Positions 13,246 through 20,957 of a DNA stretch of 22,157 bases are shown in pieces; the stretch's first letter is position 1; each line of letters opens with the position of its first letter. The stretch is from an uncultured Butyricicoccus sp. (lineage in GTDB: Bacteria; Bacillota; Clostridia; Oscillospirales; Butyricicoccaceae): the NCBI GenBank assembly GCA_900544475.1, contig UQVU01000016.1, positions 1 through 22,157 of the forward strand. Reading direction: 5' to 3'. A program made the position numbers and the translations under genes. A model generated the notes under the pieces. The model was not told the DNA's origin and searched no databases. It saw only the letters and a program-made list of their open reading frames with translations.

Positions 13246-13719
13246 TTACTTTTCGATCTTGACGATCTGGTACTTGATAACGCCGGCCGGCGCCTCGACC
13301 TCAACGATAGAGCCTACCTTCTTGCCGAGCATTGCCTTGCCGAACGGGGACTCGTCCGAGATCTTGCCGTCCATCGGGTCGGCCTCCTGCGAGCCTACGA
13401 AGTGGTACTCCTCTTCCTCGTCGAACTCCAGATCCTTTACCACAAAGCGGCAGCCGGGAGAAACCTCGTCGGCCGCGTAGGTGTCGCCGGTAACGACAAC
13501 CGCCAGCTTGATGATCTCCTCAAGCTCTGCGATGCGGGAGTAGAGCTTGCCCTGCTCGTTCTTCGCCTCATCGTACTCGGCGTTCTCGGAAAGGTCGCCG
13601 AAGGAGCGCGCTTCCTTGAGCTGCTCTGCGACTTCGTCGGCGCGGGTGGTCTTGAGGTATTCGAGTTCTTCCTTATAAGCGTCCAGGCTTTCCTGTGTCA
13701 GCTTGATTTCTTTAGCCAT
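13246..13719 (-). CDS. greA: Transcript cleavage factor GreA
   Basis: GreA enters the secondary channel of RNA polymerase and stimulates cleavage of backtracked RNA, rescuing stalled complexes. The 157-residue product has the standard length and layout: an N-terminal antiparallel coiled coil (about 1-75, with the conserved FGDLSENAEYDEAKNEQ tip that carries the metal-coordinating acids) and a C-terminal FKBP-like domain (DEVSPGCRFVVKDLEF, SPFGKAMLGKKVGSIVEVEA). The ATG has GAAGGG nine bases upstream. It is first in a greA-lysS unit behind a consensus promoter at 13801-13829. Confidence 0.97.
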   Translation of the reverse strand: MAKEIKLTQESLDAYKEELEYLKTTRADEVAEQLKEARSFGDLSENAEYDEAKNEQGKLYSRIAELEEIIKLAVVVTGDTYAADEVSPGCRFVVKDLEFDEEEEYHFVGSQEADPMDGKISDESPFGKAMLGKKVGSIVEVEAPAGVIKYQIVKIEK

Positions 13720-13800
13720 ATCTGCAAACCCTTCTTATTCTTCAATAATCAGCCGCTCCGCCGGTGCAAAGTTCCGACAGAGAGCTGTACAGTACATTTT

Positions 13801-13829
13801 ATTATATGTAAAACCGCGCGTTGTGTCAA
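13801..13829 (-). promoter_or_regulatory. Consensus sigma-A promoter of greA-lysS
   Basis: The minus strand has TTGACA (13824-13829), exactly 17 bases, and TATAAT (13801-13806): a perfect match at both boxes with ideal spacing. Transcription would begin about 75 bases before the greA start. Confidence 0.9.
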
Positions 13830-13890
13830 GGCAACAGACGCATTTTCCACATATCCGGCAGAAAAAACGTCTTTTGCCCTCGCTATACGG

Positions 13891-15066
13891 TCATTTTTCC
13901 GCACCCTGCACCACGCTGACCGCGCGCGTCAGCTGCGGGTCGCCGTCCGTGCCTAAAAAATAGAAGTTCGCGGTCTGCTCATCGGTGAGCGTGGTCTCGA
14001 TGTCGGGCGCGATGCCGGTGTCCGCGAGGCTCTTTCCCTTGGGCGTGAAGTATTCCTCGACCGACAGGTTGACCGCAGAGCCGTCCGAGAGCGCGTAGGT
14101 GCGCTGGGCGCGGCCCTTGCCGGTGGTGTGCGTGCCGACGAGCGTCGCGCGTTCATATTCCTGAAGCGCCGCCGCGAAGAACTCCGCCGCTGAAATGCTC
14201 TGGTCGTCGATGAGCACCGCAAGCGGCAGGTCTATCATATCCGCATCCGAGGAGTAGACGGTTTCGTGGCCGTTCTTCTCGCGCAGCGTCATGATGGTGC
14301 CCTCCGGGAGCAGCGGGTCGAGCACCTCGCTCATCTCCTTGATCTTGCCGCCGCCGTTGTGGCGCACGTCAATGACGAGCGAGGTCATGCCCTGCTCTTC
14401 GAGGGCGCTCAGCGCCTTTTGGAACTGGTCTGCCACGCCGGTGTGGAAGTTTTCGATGCGGATGTAGCCGGTATTGCCGCTCAGCATCTCGCCCCACGCC
14501 ATTTTCTGCGTGACGGTCGCACGCTTCATGGTGAGCGTCTTGGTTTCGCCCGCGCTCGTCTGTATCGTCACCGAAACATCCGTGCCCTCCTCGCCGCGGA
14601 TGGCGGAGATGACCGCGTTCGCGCCGTCCTTTTCGACCGCGAGGCCCTCTGCGCCGAGGATGTAGTCGCCCTTTACGATGCCGGCCTTCGCCGCCGGAGA
14701 GTCGTCATAGACGATGGAAATGCGCACCGCGTCGGTCGAGGTCGTGACCGAAACGCCGATGCCGCAGCCGGTGCCCTCGCTGCTCATGCGGTACGCCTCG
14801 TACTGGTCGGCCGGGATGTAGCTCGACCACTTGTCGCCGAGGCCCGTCACGTAGCCGACCGCCGCGTAATCCGCGACGTTTTCGCTGTCTATCTCGCCGA
14901 TATACTTATCCGCCGCCAGCCGGTCGATTTCGCGGAGTTTTACCTGCACCGCGCCGGTTTTCCAGCCGAAAAACAGCGCCCCCGCGCCGAGCGCCGCCCC
15001 GGCTGACAGAAAGCACAGCAGCACCACCGCCGCGAGCGGCACGCGGATTTTCCGTAATCTGTTCAT
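13891..15066 (-). CDS. S41-family C-terminal processing peptidase with PDZ domain
   Basis: The 391-residue product has an N-terminal membrane anchor or signal (residues about 8-34), a PDZ domain (about 90-180, with GCGIGVSV, SPAAKAGIVKGDYILGAEG) and an S41 protease core. The catalytic Ser292 lies in QSISAAEFF, where the usual ASE is AAE, and the catalytic Lys317 lies in TTGKG. FNGGG-like RHNGGGKIKE is also present. Family members cut exposed C termini of envelope proteins outside the membrane. The ATG at 15066 has GGAGG seven bases upstream; an in-frame start 48 bases earlier would add residues before the signal. It is last in the ftsE-ftsX-M23-S41 run, so its substrates may include division or wall-hydrolase proteins. 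Confidence 0.92.
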   Translation of the reverse strand: MNRLRKIRVPLAAVVLLCFLSAGAALGAGALFFGWKTGAVQVKLREIDRLAADKYIGEIDSENVADYAAVGYVTGLGDKWSSYIPADQYEAYRMSSEGTGCGIGVSVTTSTDAVRISIVYDDSPAAKAGIVKGDYILGAEGLAVEKDGANAVISAIRGEEGTDVSVTIQTSAGETKTLTMKRATVTQKMAWGEMLSGNTGYIRIENFHTGVADQFQKALSALEEQGMTSLVIDVRHNGGGKIKEMSEVLDPLLPEGTIMTLREKNGHETVYSSDADMIDLPLAVLIDDQSISAAEFFAAALQEYERATLVGTHTTGKGRAQRTYALSDGSAVNLSVEEYFTPKGKSLADTGIAPDIETTLTDEQTANFYFLGTDGDPQLTRAVSVVQGAEK

Positions 15067-15087
15067 TTCTTTTCCTCCAACAGAGAA

Positions 15088-15109
15088 GGGAGAGCGTTTC
15101 CGCCCTCCC
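15088..15109 (-). terminator. GAAA-capped hairpin between the M23 and S41 genes
   Basis: On the minus strand, GGGAGGGCG and CGCTCTCCC pair (one G-U) around a GAAA tetraloop. A short, imperfect U-rich stretch (TTCTCTGTT) follows. It lies inside the operon, so partial termination or mRNA-end stabilisation is more likely than a full stop. Confidence 0.55.
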
Positions 15110-15127
15110 CACAATATTTAGCTGTTT

Positions 15128-16375
15128 TTAGCTGAAATAGCTCATCGGGTTCTGCGTTGCACCGTTGACGTAAACCTCAAAGTGCAGATGCGGACCGGTC
15201 GAGTTGCCGGTCGAACCGACTGCGCCGATGGTCTGGCCAGCGGAAACCGTCTGACCGACCGATACGTAAATCGCGGACTGATGGCCGTAAGCCGTCATGA
15301 CGCCGCCGCCGTGGTTGATGACCGTGTAGTTGCCGTAGCCGGAGACCCAGCCTGCGGTCGTAACCGTGCCGGAAGCCGCCGCAACGATGGCTGCGCCGGT
15401 CGGCGCCGGAATATCCTCGCCCTTATGGAACTTGCGGGTGCCGTAAATCGGATGGGTGCGCCAGCCGTAGGCGCTGGACGCCGAGGTGTAGCCCGGCAGC
15501 GGCCAGGTGAACGTGCCGCTGTAACGGGTCGCGGAGCCCGAGCCGGTCGTCGTGACCTGATTGCTCGTGGTGCCCTTCTTCTTTGCGGCCGCTGCTGCTG
15601 CGGCTGCCGCCGCCGCTTCCTTGCGCGACTGCTCAGCGATCTGGTCGCTTACGGAGTCCATTTCGTTCGAAATACGCTCGTACTCGGCCTTCTGCTCCTT
15701 CTGGTAGGCTTCCAGGCTCTCCTGAAGCGCCTTCTGCTGCTCCTCGCTGGACTTCAGCTCCTCGGACTTGTAGTTCAGGTTATCCTGATACTGCACCTGC
15801 TCGTCCTGCGTTTTCTGGAGGTCGTCGCGCTTCTGCTGGATGTCCTCCTTGGCCGCGGTGTACTCCGCTACGATCTTCTTGTTGTCGTCCATGATGCTCG
15901 AAACGATTTCGATGCGGTTGAGCAGGTCGGAGAAGCTCGACGAGTTGAGCAGCACCTCAAGGTAGCTGATTTCGCCCTCCTCGTAGGTCGTGCGAACGGT
16001 CTCGGCGAAGGTATCCTCCTTCTCCGCGAGCGCCTGCTGCGCGGCCTCAAGCTCGGTGCTCTTTACGTCGATCTGGTCCTGAAGACGGGCGATATACGCC
16101 TTTACGGTGTCGATTTCCTCTTTCGTGAGCGCAATCTCCTTCTGGAGCGCCGCACGGGTCGCTTCTACGTCGCTGACCTTGCTCGCGGTCGAGTCGAGCT
16201 CCTTCTTGATTTCGGTCTTCTGCTCCTCGAGCGAGGAGAGCTTGTCTTTCAGCTCCGCGCTCGAAGCCGCGCCTGCGTAGACGATGCCGGACGCGACGAC
16301 CGACACGAGCATTGCGCCGACCAGTATGCCGGCCACGATACCGGATACCAGACGAACGGTTTTCTTTTTCATCAT
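15128..16375 (-). CDS. Coiled-coil M23 peptidase, candidate FtsEX-activated wall hydrolase
   Basis: The 415-residue product has an N-terminal membrane segment or signal (about 8-36) and a long Glu/Lys/Gln-rich coiled coil (about 38-250). Next come an 11-Ala linker (254-264) and a C-terminal LytM/M23 endopeptidase domain (about 287-415). Zinc ligands are visible: HKGED (His317, Asp321), GHQS (His365) and HLHFE (His396, His398). The domain cleaves peptide cross-links of peptidoglycan outside the membrane. It matches the EnvC/PcsB/RipC-like layout, in which the coiled coil is held by FtsX and opened by FtsE ATP hydrolysis. The start at 16375 has AAGGAG nine bases upstream; an in-frame ATG at 16402 overlaps the ftsX stop but has a poorer site. 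Confidence 0.93.
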   Translation of the reverse strand: MMKKKTVRLVSGIVAGILVGAMLVSVVASGIVYAGAASSAELKDKLSSLEEQKTEIKKELDSTASKVSDVEATRAALQKEIALTKEEIDTVKAYIARLQDQIDVKSTELEAAQQALAEKEDTFAETVRTTYEEGEISYLEVLLNSSSFSDLLNRIEIVSSIMDDNKKIVAEYTAAKEDIQQKRDDLQKTQDEQVQYQDNLNYKSEELKSSEEQQKALQESLEAYQKEQKAEYERISNEMDSVSDQIAEQSRKEAAAAAAAAAAAKKKGTTSNQVTTTGSGSATRYSGTFTWPLPGYTSASSAYGWRTHPIYGTRKFHKGEDIPAPTGAAIVAAASGTVTTAGWVSGYGNYTVINHGGGVMTAYGHQSAIYVSVGQTVSAGQTIGAVGSTGNSTGPHLHFEVYVNGATQNPMSYFS

Positions 16376-16394
16376 AGGTATGTTCTCCTTGTCC

Positions 16395-17279
16395 TCAGAC
16401 ATCCATGAACTTGCGGATGCTCGTTACCGAGCCGCCGATGCCGAACAGTGCGCCTGCGCCCGCGAAAACCGCGAGAACGAGCCATTTCAGGCTGTCAAAC
16501 GGCAGGATTTCGAAATACGGGATAACGCCGCTCGCGACGTTGAACAGCTCGGTGTAGAGCGCCCATTCCGCGAGGAACGCGAGTCCGCCGGCGATGAGGC
16601 CGATGATCATGCCCTCGATGACGAACGGCCAGCGGATGAACCAGTTGGTCGCGCCGACTATCTTCTGAATGGAGATCTCCTCGCGGCGCGCGAACATGGC
16701 GAGCTTTACCGTGTTCGAGATAATGAAAATCGAGATAACAGCCAGACCTGCGACCATCGCCAGCGCGATGATGTTGAATACGTGCTGAATCTGAATGAGC
16801 TTGCCGATGACCGCCTCGTCCGCGCGGACGCTTGCCACGCCCTCGATCATGCCGATGTCCGCAATGGTTTCCTCGGCCTTGGTCGAGTCCTTGAGGGTCA
16901 GGATGTAGCTGTTGCGCAGCGGGTTGTTCGAGGAATTATAGTCCTCGAGGATGCTCGCGTCCTCGCCCAGCTCCTCGCGGTATTTTTCGAGCGCGACATC
17001 GCGGTCCTCGAACTCCACGGTCGCGGTGTTCTCTATCTTTTCGAACTGCGGCTGAAGATCCTTCGCCTCGCGTGTCGTGAGGTTTTCGTCGATCCAAACC
17101 ACGATTTCGTTGGACTGCTGCAAGTCAACGATGCTCAGGTCGATGTTGTACGCGATGAGCGTCACCGTGCCGGTCAGAATCAGGCAGGCCACCATGATAA
17201 CGATAGCTGCGACCGACATGAACCCGTGCTTGAAGATGTTGCGCAGGCCCTCTTTCCAATAGTAACAAAAATATCTCAT
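16395..17279 (-). CDS. ftsX: Cell-division ABC transporter permease FtsX
   Basis: The 294-residue membrane protein has four predicted transmembrane segments (about 22-42, 168-192, 222-245, 262-284). A large extracellular loop lies after the first (about 45-160), the usual FtsX topology. NIFKHGFMSVAAI near the start and GATNWFIRWPFVIEGMIIGL in the cytoplasmic-turn region are typical. FtsX does not transport; it transmits FtsE ATP hydrolysis across the membrane to activate a wall hydrolase, here most likely the M23 protein encoded next. Its ATG overlaps the ftsE stop by four bases (ATGA), so the two are co-translated. Confidence 0.96.
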   Translation of the reverse strand: MRYFCYYWKEGLRNIFKHGFMSVAAIVIMVACLILTGTVTLIAYNIDLSIVDLQQSNEIVVWIDENLTTREAKDLQPQFEKIENTATVEFEDRDVALEKYREELGEDASILEDYNSSNNPLRNSYILTLKDSTKAEETIADIGMIEGVASVRADEAVIGKLIQIQHVFNIIALAMVAGLAVISIFIISNTVKLAMFARREEISIQKIVGATNWFIRWPFVIEGMIIGLIAGGLAFLAEWALYTELFNVASGVIPYFEILPFDSLKWLVLAVFAGAGALFGIGGSVTSIRKFMDV

Positions 17280-17956
17280 GCCTGATAGTACCCACCTGTC
17301 TGGTCGCTGACGACCGAACCCTTGTCGATCATGACGACTCGTTTTTCAAACTCGTCCACCAGACCCTTTTCGTGCGTGACGATAAGGACCGTGGTGCCCA
17401 GCTCGTTGATCTTCTCGAACAGCGTCATCAGCTCGAGCGAGCGCGCCGGGTCAAGGTTGCCGGTCGGCTCGTCCGCGATGATGAGGCGCGGGTTGTTGAC
17501 GAGCGCACGCGCGATGGCCACGCGCTGCTGTTCGCCGCCCGAAAGGTTCATCGGCTTCTCCTTCGCCTTGTTGGCGAGGCCCACGAGGTCGAGCACGTAG
17601 GGCACGCGCTGCTTGATGGTCTTGTTCTTCGCGCCGATGGTGCGCATCGCGAAGGCGACGTTTTCGTACACGGTCTTGGTCTTGATGAGCCGGAAATCCT
17701 GATAGACTACGCCGAGCGTGCGGCGCAGATACGGGATACGGCTCTTTTTCATCTCGCCGATGTTGTAGTTGTTGACCAGAACCTTGCCCTCGGTCGGCCG
17801 CACCTCGGCCGTCAGGAGCTTGATGATGGTCGTTTTGCCCGAGCCGGACGCGCCGACCAGAAAGACAAACTCTCCCTCGTCCACACGCAGGCTGGCCTTA
17901 TTCACCGCGCGGATACCGTTGTCGTATACCGCGGTGACATCGTTCATCCGGATCAA
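17276..17956 (-). CDS. ftsE: Cell-division ATP-binding protein FtsE
   Basis: The 226-residue ABC ATPase has Walker A GASGSGKTT (35-43), signature LSGGEQQ (138-144), Walker B LIIADEPTGNLD (158-169) and the switch His195 in VLIVTHE. It powers FtsX to open septal peptidoglycan hydrolases. The start is a TTG at 17956: GGAGG lies seven bases upstream and residues MIRMNDV fit the family's N terminus, while the internal ATG at 17947 is too far from the site. It is the first gene of the operon. The upstream region contains a promoter directly followed by a terminator hairpin. Confidence 0.96.
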   Translation of the reverse strand: MIRMNDVTAVYDNGIRAVNKASLRVDEGEFVFLVGASGSGKTTIIKLLTAEVRPTEGKVLVNNYNIGEMKKSRIPYLRRTLGVVYQDFRLIKTKTVYENVAFAMRTIGAKNKTIKQRVPYVLDLVGLANKAKEKPMNLSGGEQQRVAIARALVNNPRLIIADEPTGNLDPARSLELMTLFEKINELGTTVLIVTHEKGLVDEFEKRVVMIDKGSVVSDQTGGYYQA

Positions 17957-18000
17957 AGGCTTTCCTCCTTAGATGACTCACATAGCTGCAAATAAAAACA

Positions 18001-18037
18001 AAAAAATACAGAGGTGTGCATTTCCCACACACCTCTG
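18001..18037 (-). terminator. Intrinsic terminator in front of ftsE
   Basis: Perfect 10-bp arms CAGAGGTGTG and CACACCTCTG (18009-18018, 18028-18037) with a nine-base loop, followed on the minus strand by TATTTTTTTG. It lies about 45 bases upstream of ftsE and can end transcripts from the regulator gene. It also lies downstream of the promoter at 18041-18069. Confidence 0.85.
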
Positions 18038-18040
18038 ATA

Positions 18041-18069
18041 ATTATAGCAGATAAATCCCTCCTGCGCAA
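18041..18069 (-). promoter_or_regulatory. Sigma-A promoter abutting the terminator before ftsE
   Basis: The minus strand has TTGCGC (18064-18069), 17 bases, TATAAT (18041-18046). The expected start site (about 18034-18036) falls within the first arm of the terminator hairpin. It is the only good promoter between the regulator gene and ftsE. Confidence 0.7.
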
Positions 18070-18156
18070 GAAGCGAAATACAGCATATTCTGCGCAGAAT
18101 GACGATTTTTCGTGAAAGTTTTGTGAACTTATGCCGATTTTTGTCCGTTTTGGATG

Positions 18157-19248
18157 TCAGCGGACGGCTTCCTCGCGGCTCGCGAGATACTTGCGGACCA
18201 TGAGCGCGACCTTGAAAACGATGGCGTGGTCGAACTCGCGAAGGTCCAGACCGGTCAGCTTCTTGATCTTCTCCAGGCGATAGACCAGCGTGTTGCGGTG
18301 TACGAACAGCTTGCGCGAGGTTTCGGAAACGTTCAGGTTGTTCTCGAAGAACTTCTGAATGGTAAACAGGGTCTCCTGGTCGAGCGAGTCGATCGAGCCC
18401 TTCTTGAATACCTCGCTCAGGAACATTTCGCAGAGCGTGATCGGCAGCTGATAGATCAGTCGGCCGATGCCGAGGTTCTCAAAGCTGATGATGTTCTTCT
18501 CGGTATCGAATACCGCGCCGACCTCGATGGCGGTCGTTGCCTCCTTGAAGGACTTTGCGATGTCCTTCATCTGCGAGGAGATCGAGCCGATGCCGATGAG
18601 GCACTTGACCGAAAGCTCGCTCATGAGGGTCTCCTCAATGGAGGACGCGAGCTTGACAAGCTCCTTCGAGTCGCTGCCCGCCTTGACTTCCTTGACCACT
18701 ACGATGTCGCTCTCCGAGATATGCAGAACGAAATCCTTCTGCTTGTCCGGGAACATACCGGTCACAACGTCGATCGCCGCGACATCGGCCGGCTCCTGCT
18801 GCCGAATGAGGAATACCACGCGCGGCACATCGTTGCCGAAGTGCAGCTCGCGGGACTTGATGTAAATATCGCCCGGCAGGATGTTGTCCAGAATGATATT
18901 CTTGACGAAGGTCGCCTTGTCGTGCTTTTCGTCGTAAAGCGTCTTGATGTTGTTGATGGATACAGCCACCAGCGAACAGATGCTGCGGGCCAGTTCATCC
19001 TCGCCCTGTACGAATACGGCGTATTCCAGACGCGAAGAACGGTCTCCTGTAATATGGTAGGTATAACCGCCGAAACGAACGATCTCCCCTGCGAAACCCA
19101 GCTCAGTGATCGCCTCTTCGCGCATTTCACCGATACGGGGCAGATCGGTGCACGCGACAACCGCGCCGCTCGCATCCACAATACCAATGGTGCGATCCAC
19201 CGTGTCCTTCATCTGTAAAACAATCGACTGGAACAATCTCGAAGCCAT
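18157..19248 (-). CDS. CdaR/PucR-type transcriptional regulator
   Basis: The 363-residue product has an N-terminal sensory domain of the sugar-diacid-recognition type (MASRLFQSIVLQMKD, RTIGIVDASGAVVACTDLPR, with FGGYTYHI). A central degenerate GGDEF-like section follows (about 150-290, ending NIISFENLGIGRLIYQL). A C-terminal PucR-type helix-turn-helix contains NNLNVSETSRKLFVHRNTLV followed by YRLEKIKKLTGLDL. Family members sense small carboxylates or metabolic states and switch catabolic genes. The ligand cannot be told from sequence. The start ATG at 19248 has AAAGG eight bases upstream; earlier in-frame starts (ATG at 19254, TTG at 19275) have poor spacing. It has its own extended -10 promoter and a roughly 120-base leader containing direct repeats. 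Confidence 0.88.
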   Translation of the reverse strand: MASRLFQSIVLQMKDTVDRTIGIVDASGAVVACTDLPRIGEMREEAITELGFAGEIVRFGGYTYHITGDRSSRLEYAVFVQGEDELARSICSLVAVSINNIKTLYDEKHDKATFVKNIILDNILPGDIYIKSRELHFGNDVPRVVFLIRQQEPADVAAIDVVTGMFPDKQKDFVLHISESDIVVVKEVKAGSDSKELVKLASSIEETLMSELSVKCLIGIGSISSQMKDIAKSFKEATTAIEVGAVFDTEKNIISFENLGIGRLIYQLPITLCEMFLSEVFKKGSIDSLDQETLFTIQKFFENNLNVSETSRKLFVHRNTLVYRLEKIKKLTGLDLREFDHAIVFKVALMVRKYLASREEAVR

Positions 19249-19327
19249 TTCCATCACCTTTCCCGTCTTTTTCAACTTCTTCTGTCATGCAGACGGCGCT
19301 CTCCCGCACCGCCGCTCCTCTTGCTAT

Positions 19328-19352
19328 GAACATTCTCTACAAGAACGTTCTC
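19328..19352. repeat. Direct repeat in the regulator's leader
   Basis: GAACATTCTC (19328-19337) and GAACGTTCTC (19343-19352) differ at one base and start 15 bases apart. They lie about 20-45 bases downstream of the expected transcription start, so they could be an operator. Confidence 0.4.
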
Positions 19353-19374
19353 TCTTTCCTGTGCATTTTAAGAC

Positions 19375-19383
19375 ATTATATCA
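19375..19383 (-). promoter_or_regulatory. Extended -10 promoter of the CdaR/PucR-type gene
   Basis: On the minus strand TGATATAAT gives a perfect -10 with the TG extension. No good -35 is visible at the proper distance (TACAAA at best), which is normal for extended -10 promoters. Confidence 0.65.
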
Positions 19384-19459
19384 CATGTGTCTGCATTTTT
19401 GTACAAAAAATTAAAAATATTTTGTCACTTTTTCGTTACTGGACATTTTTCCTTTATTT

Positions 19460-20173
19460 TCATGCGTCCGGAGGACGGAGAGACGCCAGCTCTTCCGCTG
19501 CAAGTTCGCGGAACTCGCCCGGCGCAAGGCTCTCATCGAGACGCACATTTCCGAGCTGCACGCGCTTGAGATACGTCACCGTCGCGCCGCACGCCGCGAT
19601 CATGCGCTTGACCTGATGGTACTTGCCCTCGTGCAGGGTCACACGCACGCGCCCGTCCGGCAGCTGTTCGAGAGTCGCCGGCCGGCATTCCGTGCCGTCG
19701 CGCAGGGTAAGACCGGACGCGAACCGCTCGGCCGCATCGGGCACAAGCTCGCCGTCGATTTCCGCCTCGTAGACCTTGGAAACGTGCCGTGTCGGGCTCA
19801 TCAGCGCATGGCTGAGCGCACCGTCGTCGGTCACGAGAAGCAGTCCCTCGGTGTCCTTGTCCAGCCGCCCGACCGCAAACAGGCCGCGCCGCAGCTTTTC
19901 GGGGAACAGCTCGAGCACGGTATCGTGGCGCTCGTCCCGGCTCGCCGTGATGACGCCCGCCGGCTTGTTGAGCATATAGTACCGCTGCTCGCGGTAGGTC
20001 TGCTCGCGCCCGTCAAGCGACACGCTGTCCGTGTCGGGATCGACCTTGGCTGCGGGGTCGCGCTCGACCGTGCCGCAGACCGCCACGCGGCCCGCACGGA
20101 TGTAGCTCTGCACTTCTTTCCGGCTGCCGCAGTTCAGGTGACTCAGCAGCTTGTCCAATCGCATCTTCGGCAT
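19460..20173 (-). CDS. RsuA/RluB-family rRNA pseudouridine synthase
   Basis: The 237-residue enzyme converts a uridine in ribosomal RNA to pseudouridine. An S4 RNA-binding domain (about 1-48, MRLDKLLSHLNCGSRKEVQS) precedes the catalytic domain, which carries the signature GRLDKDTEGLLLVTDDG with catalytic Asp105, LNKPAGVITA, and EGKYHQVKRM. The short length and the SRKEVQ S4 pattern favour the RsuA subgroup, which modifies small-subunit U516, over RluB; this choice is moderate. The ATG at 20173 has GGGGA six bases upstream. A promoter at 20206-20234 drives it alone. Confidence 0.9.
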   Translation of the reverse strand: MPKMRLDKLLSHLNCGSRKEVQSYIRAGRVAVCGTVERDPAAKVDPDTDSVSLDGREQTYREQRYYMLNKPAGVITASRDERHDTVLELFPEKLRRGLFAVGRLDKDTEGLLLVTDDGALSHALMSPTRHVSKVYEAEIDGELVPDAAERFASGLTLRDGTECRPATLEQLPDGRVRVTLHEGKYHQVKRMIAACGATVTYLKRVQLGNVRLDESLAPGEFRELAAEELASLRPPDA

Positions 20174-20205
20174 TTCGCTTCCCCCGCCAATCGAATACTA
20201 ATTAT

Positions 20206-20234
20206 AGTATAACGCTTTTTTGCATTTTGCACAA
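20206..20234 (-). promoter_or_regulatory. Sigma-A promoter of the pseudouridine synthase
   Basis: The minus strand has TTGTGC (20229-20234), 17 bases, TATACT (20206-20211). A shifted TATAAT at 20201-20206 is an alternative -10. The -35 box lies inside the left arm of the inverted repeat at 20228-20338. Confidence 0.65.
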
Positions 20235-20338
20235 TAGGGAAATATAAAAAAAGTGCAATCCCCCGAAAATGTTCCATACATACGCTAATATGTCGAACTT
20301 GTTTTCGTTGAATTGCACAGTTTTCGGTCTATTGTGCA
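20228..20338. repeat. 111-bp nested inverted-repeat element
   Basis: Outer arms TGCACAATAG and CTATTGTGCA (20228-20237, 20329-20338) are perfect. Inside them GTGCAAT and ATTGCAC (20253-20259, 20312-20318) are perfect. Further inner pairs CGAAAA/TTTTCG, GTTC/GAAC and ACATA/TATGT lead to a six-base loop. On the minus strand the inner hairpin is followed by seven U, so it can act as the terminator of the DUF4830 gene. No clear target-site duplication is seen. Confidence 0.6.
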
Positions 20339-20369
20339 CATTGCCGTGCCGCAGGAGCACAGCTTCCCG

Positions 20370-20855
20370 TCATTCCGCCGGACGCTCGTGCAGGCCGTGC
20401 ACGAAACCGTCTGCCTGCGGCGAGGAAATATCTGCTGCAATCAGTTTTCCGCGCCGGATGAGCAGATTTGCCGTCACGCCCTGCTCGCCGCTCGGGTGGT
20501 TTGCGACCTCGTAGGTGAAGAGCGTCGCGCGTTTGCCCTTGTAGGGCGCGAGGTCGAGTCCCTGCGCCTGCTGGATTTGATTGTAGCTGTCGTACACCTC
20601 GTCAAATTCCTCCGGAATCTGCACCTCGCGCTCGCCGCGCGGCTCCTCCGAGACCTCCCAGCCGCAGTCCCGCAGCAGGGCGATGCGCTGCTCGTTCGTG
20701 CGCAGCTTGACATCAAGGCTTGCCGCCGCCGAGGCCGAGGCGGTCTGCGCGTCCCCCTGCGGCCGAAGCGCCGCCGCCCCCACGAAAACCGTGCCCGCCG
20801 CCAGCACGCACGCCAGAATTTTCTTCACCGATATTTTCGCCGCAAATACGATCAT
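20370..20855 (-). CDS. DUF4830-family membrane-anchored or secreted protein
   Basis: The 161-residue product starts with a membrane signal (ISVKKILACVLAAGTVFVGA, residues about 8-30), then an Ala/Ser linker and a domain with IALLRDCGWEVSEEPRGERE, FDEVYDSYNQIQQAQGLDLA and ATLFTYEVANHP. I recognise this as the Clostridia DUF4830 domain, whose function is unknown. The N terminus carries a single Cys in the hydrophobic stretch (ILACVL), not in a clear lipobox, so anchoring as a helix or cleavage by signal peptidase is likely. The ATG has GGAGGG seven bases upstream. It lies between the flavodiiron gene and the nested inverted repeat and has terminators on both sides. Confidence 0.8.
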   Translation of the reverse strand: MIVFAAKISVKKILACVLAAGTVFVGAAALRPQGDAQTASASAAASLDVKLRTNEQRIALLRDCGWEVSEEPRGEREVQIPEEFDEVYDSYNQIQQAQGLDLAPYKGKRATLFTYEVANHPSGEQGVTANLLIRRGKLIAADISSPQADGFVHGLHERPAE

Positions 20856-20914
20856 CAGACGTCCCTCCGCTTCTGCATCATCTTATGCGGCGGAACCTTC
20901 TCGCAGAACAGAAA

Positions 20915-20933
20915 GAAACGGCCCCTCCGTTTC
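20915..20933 (-). terminator. Hairpin after the flavodiiron gene
   Basis: Arms GAAACGG and CCGTTTC flank a five-base loop. On the minus strand TTTCTGTTCTG follows. It lies 24 bases after the stop at 20958. Confidence 0.65.
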
Positions 20934-20957
20934 CGAAGAAGCCGTTTGGTATGCGGT

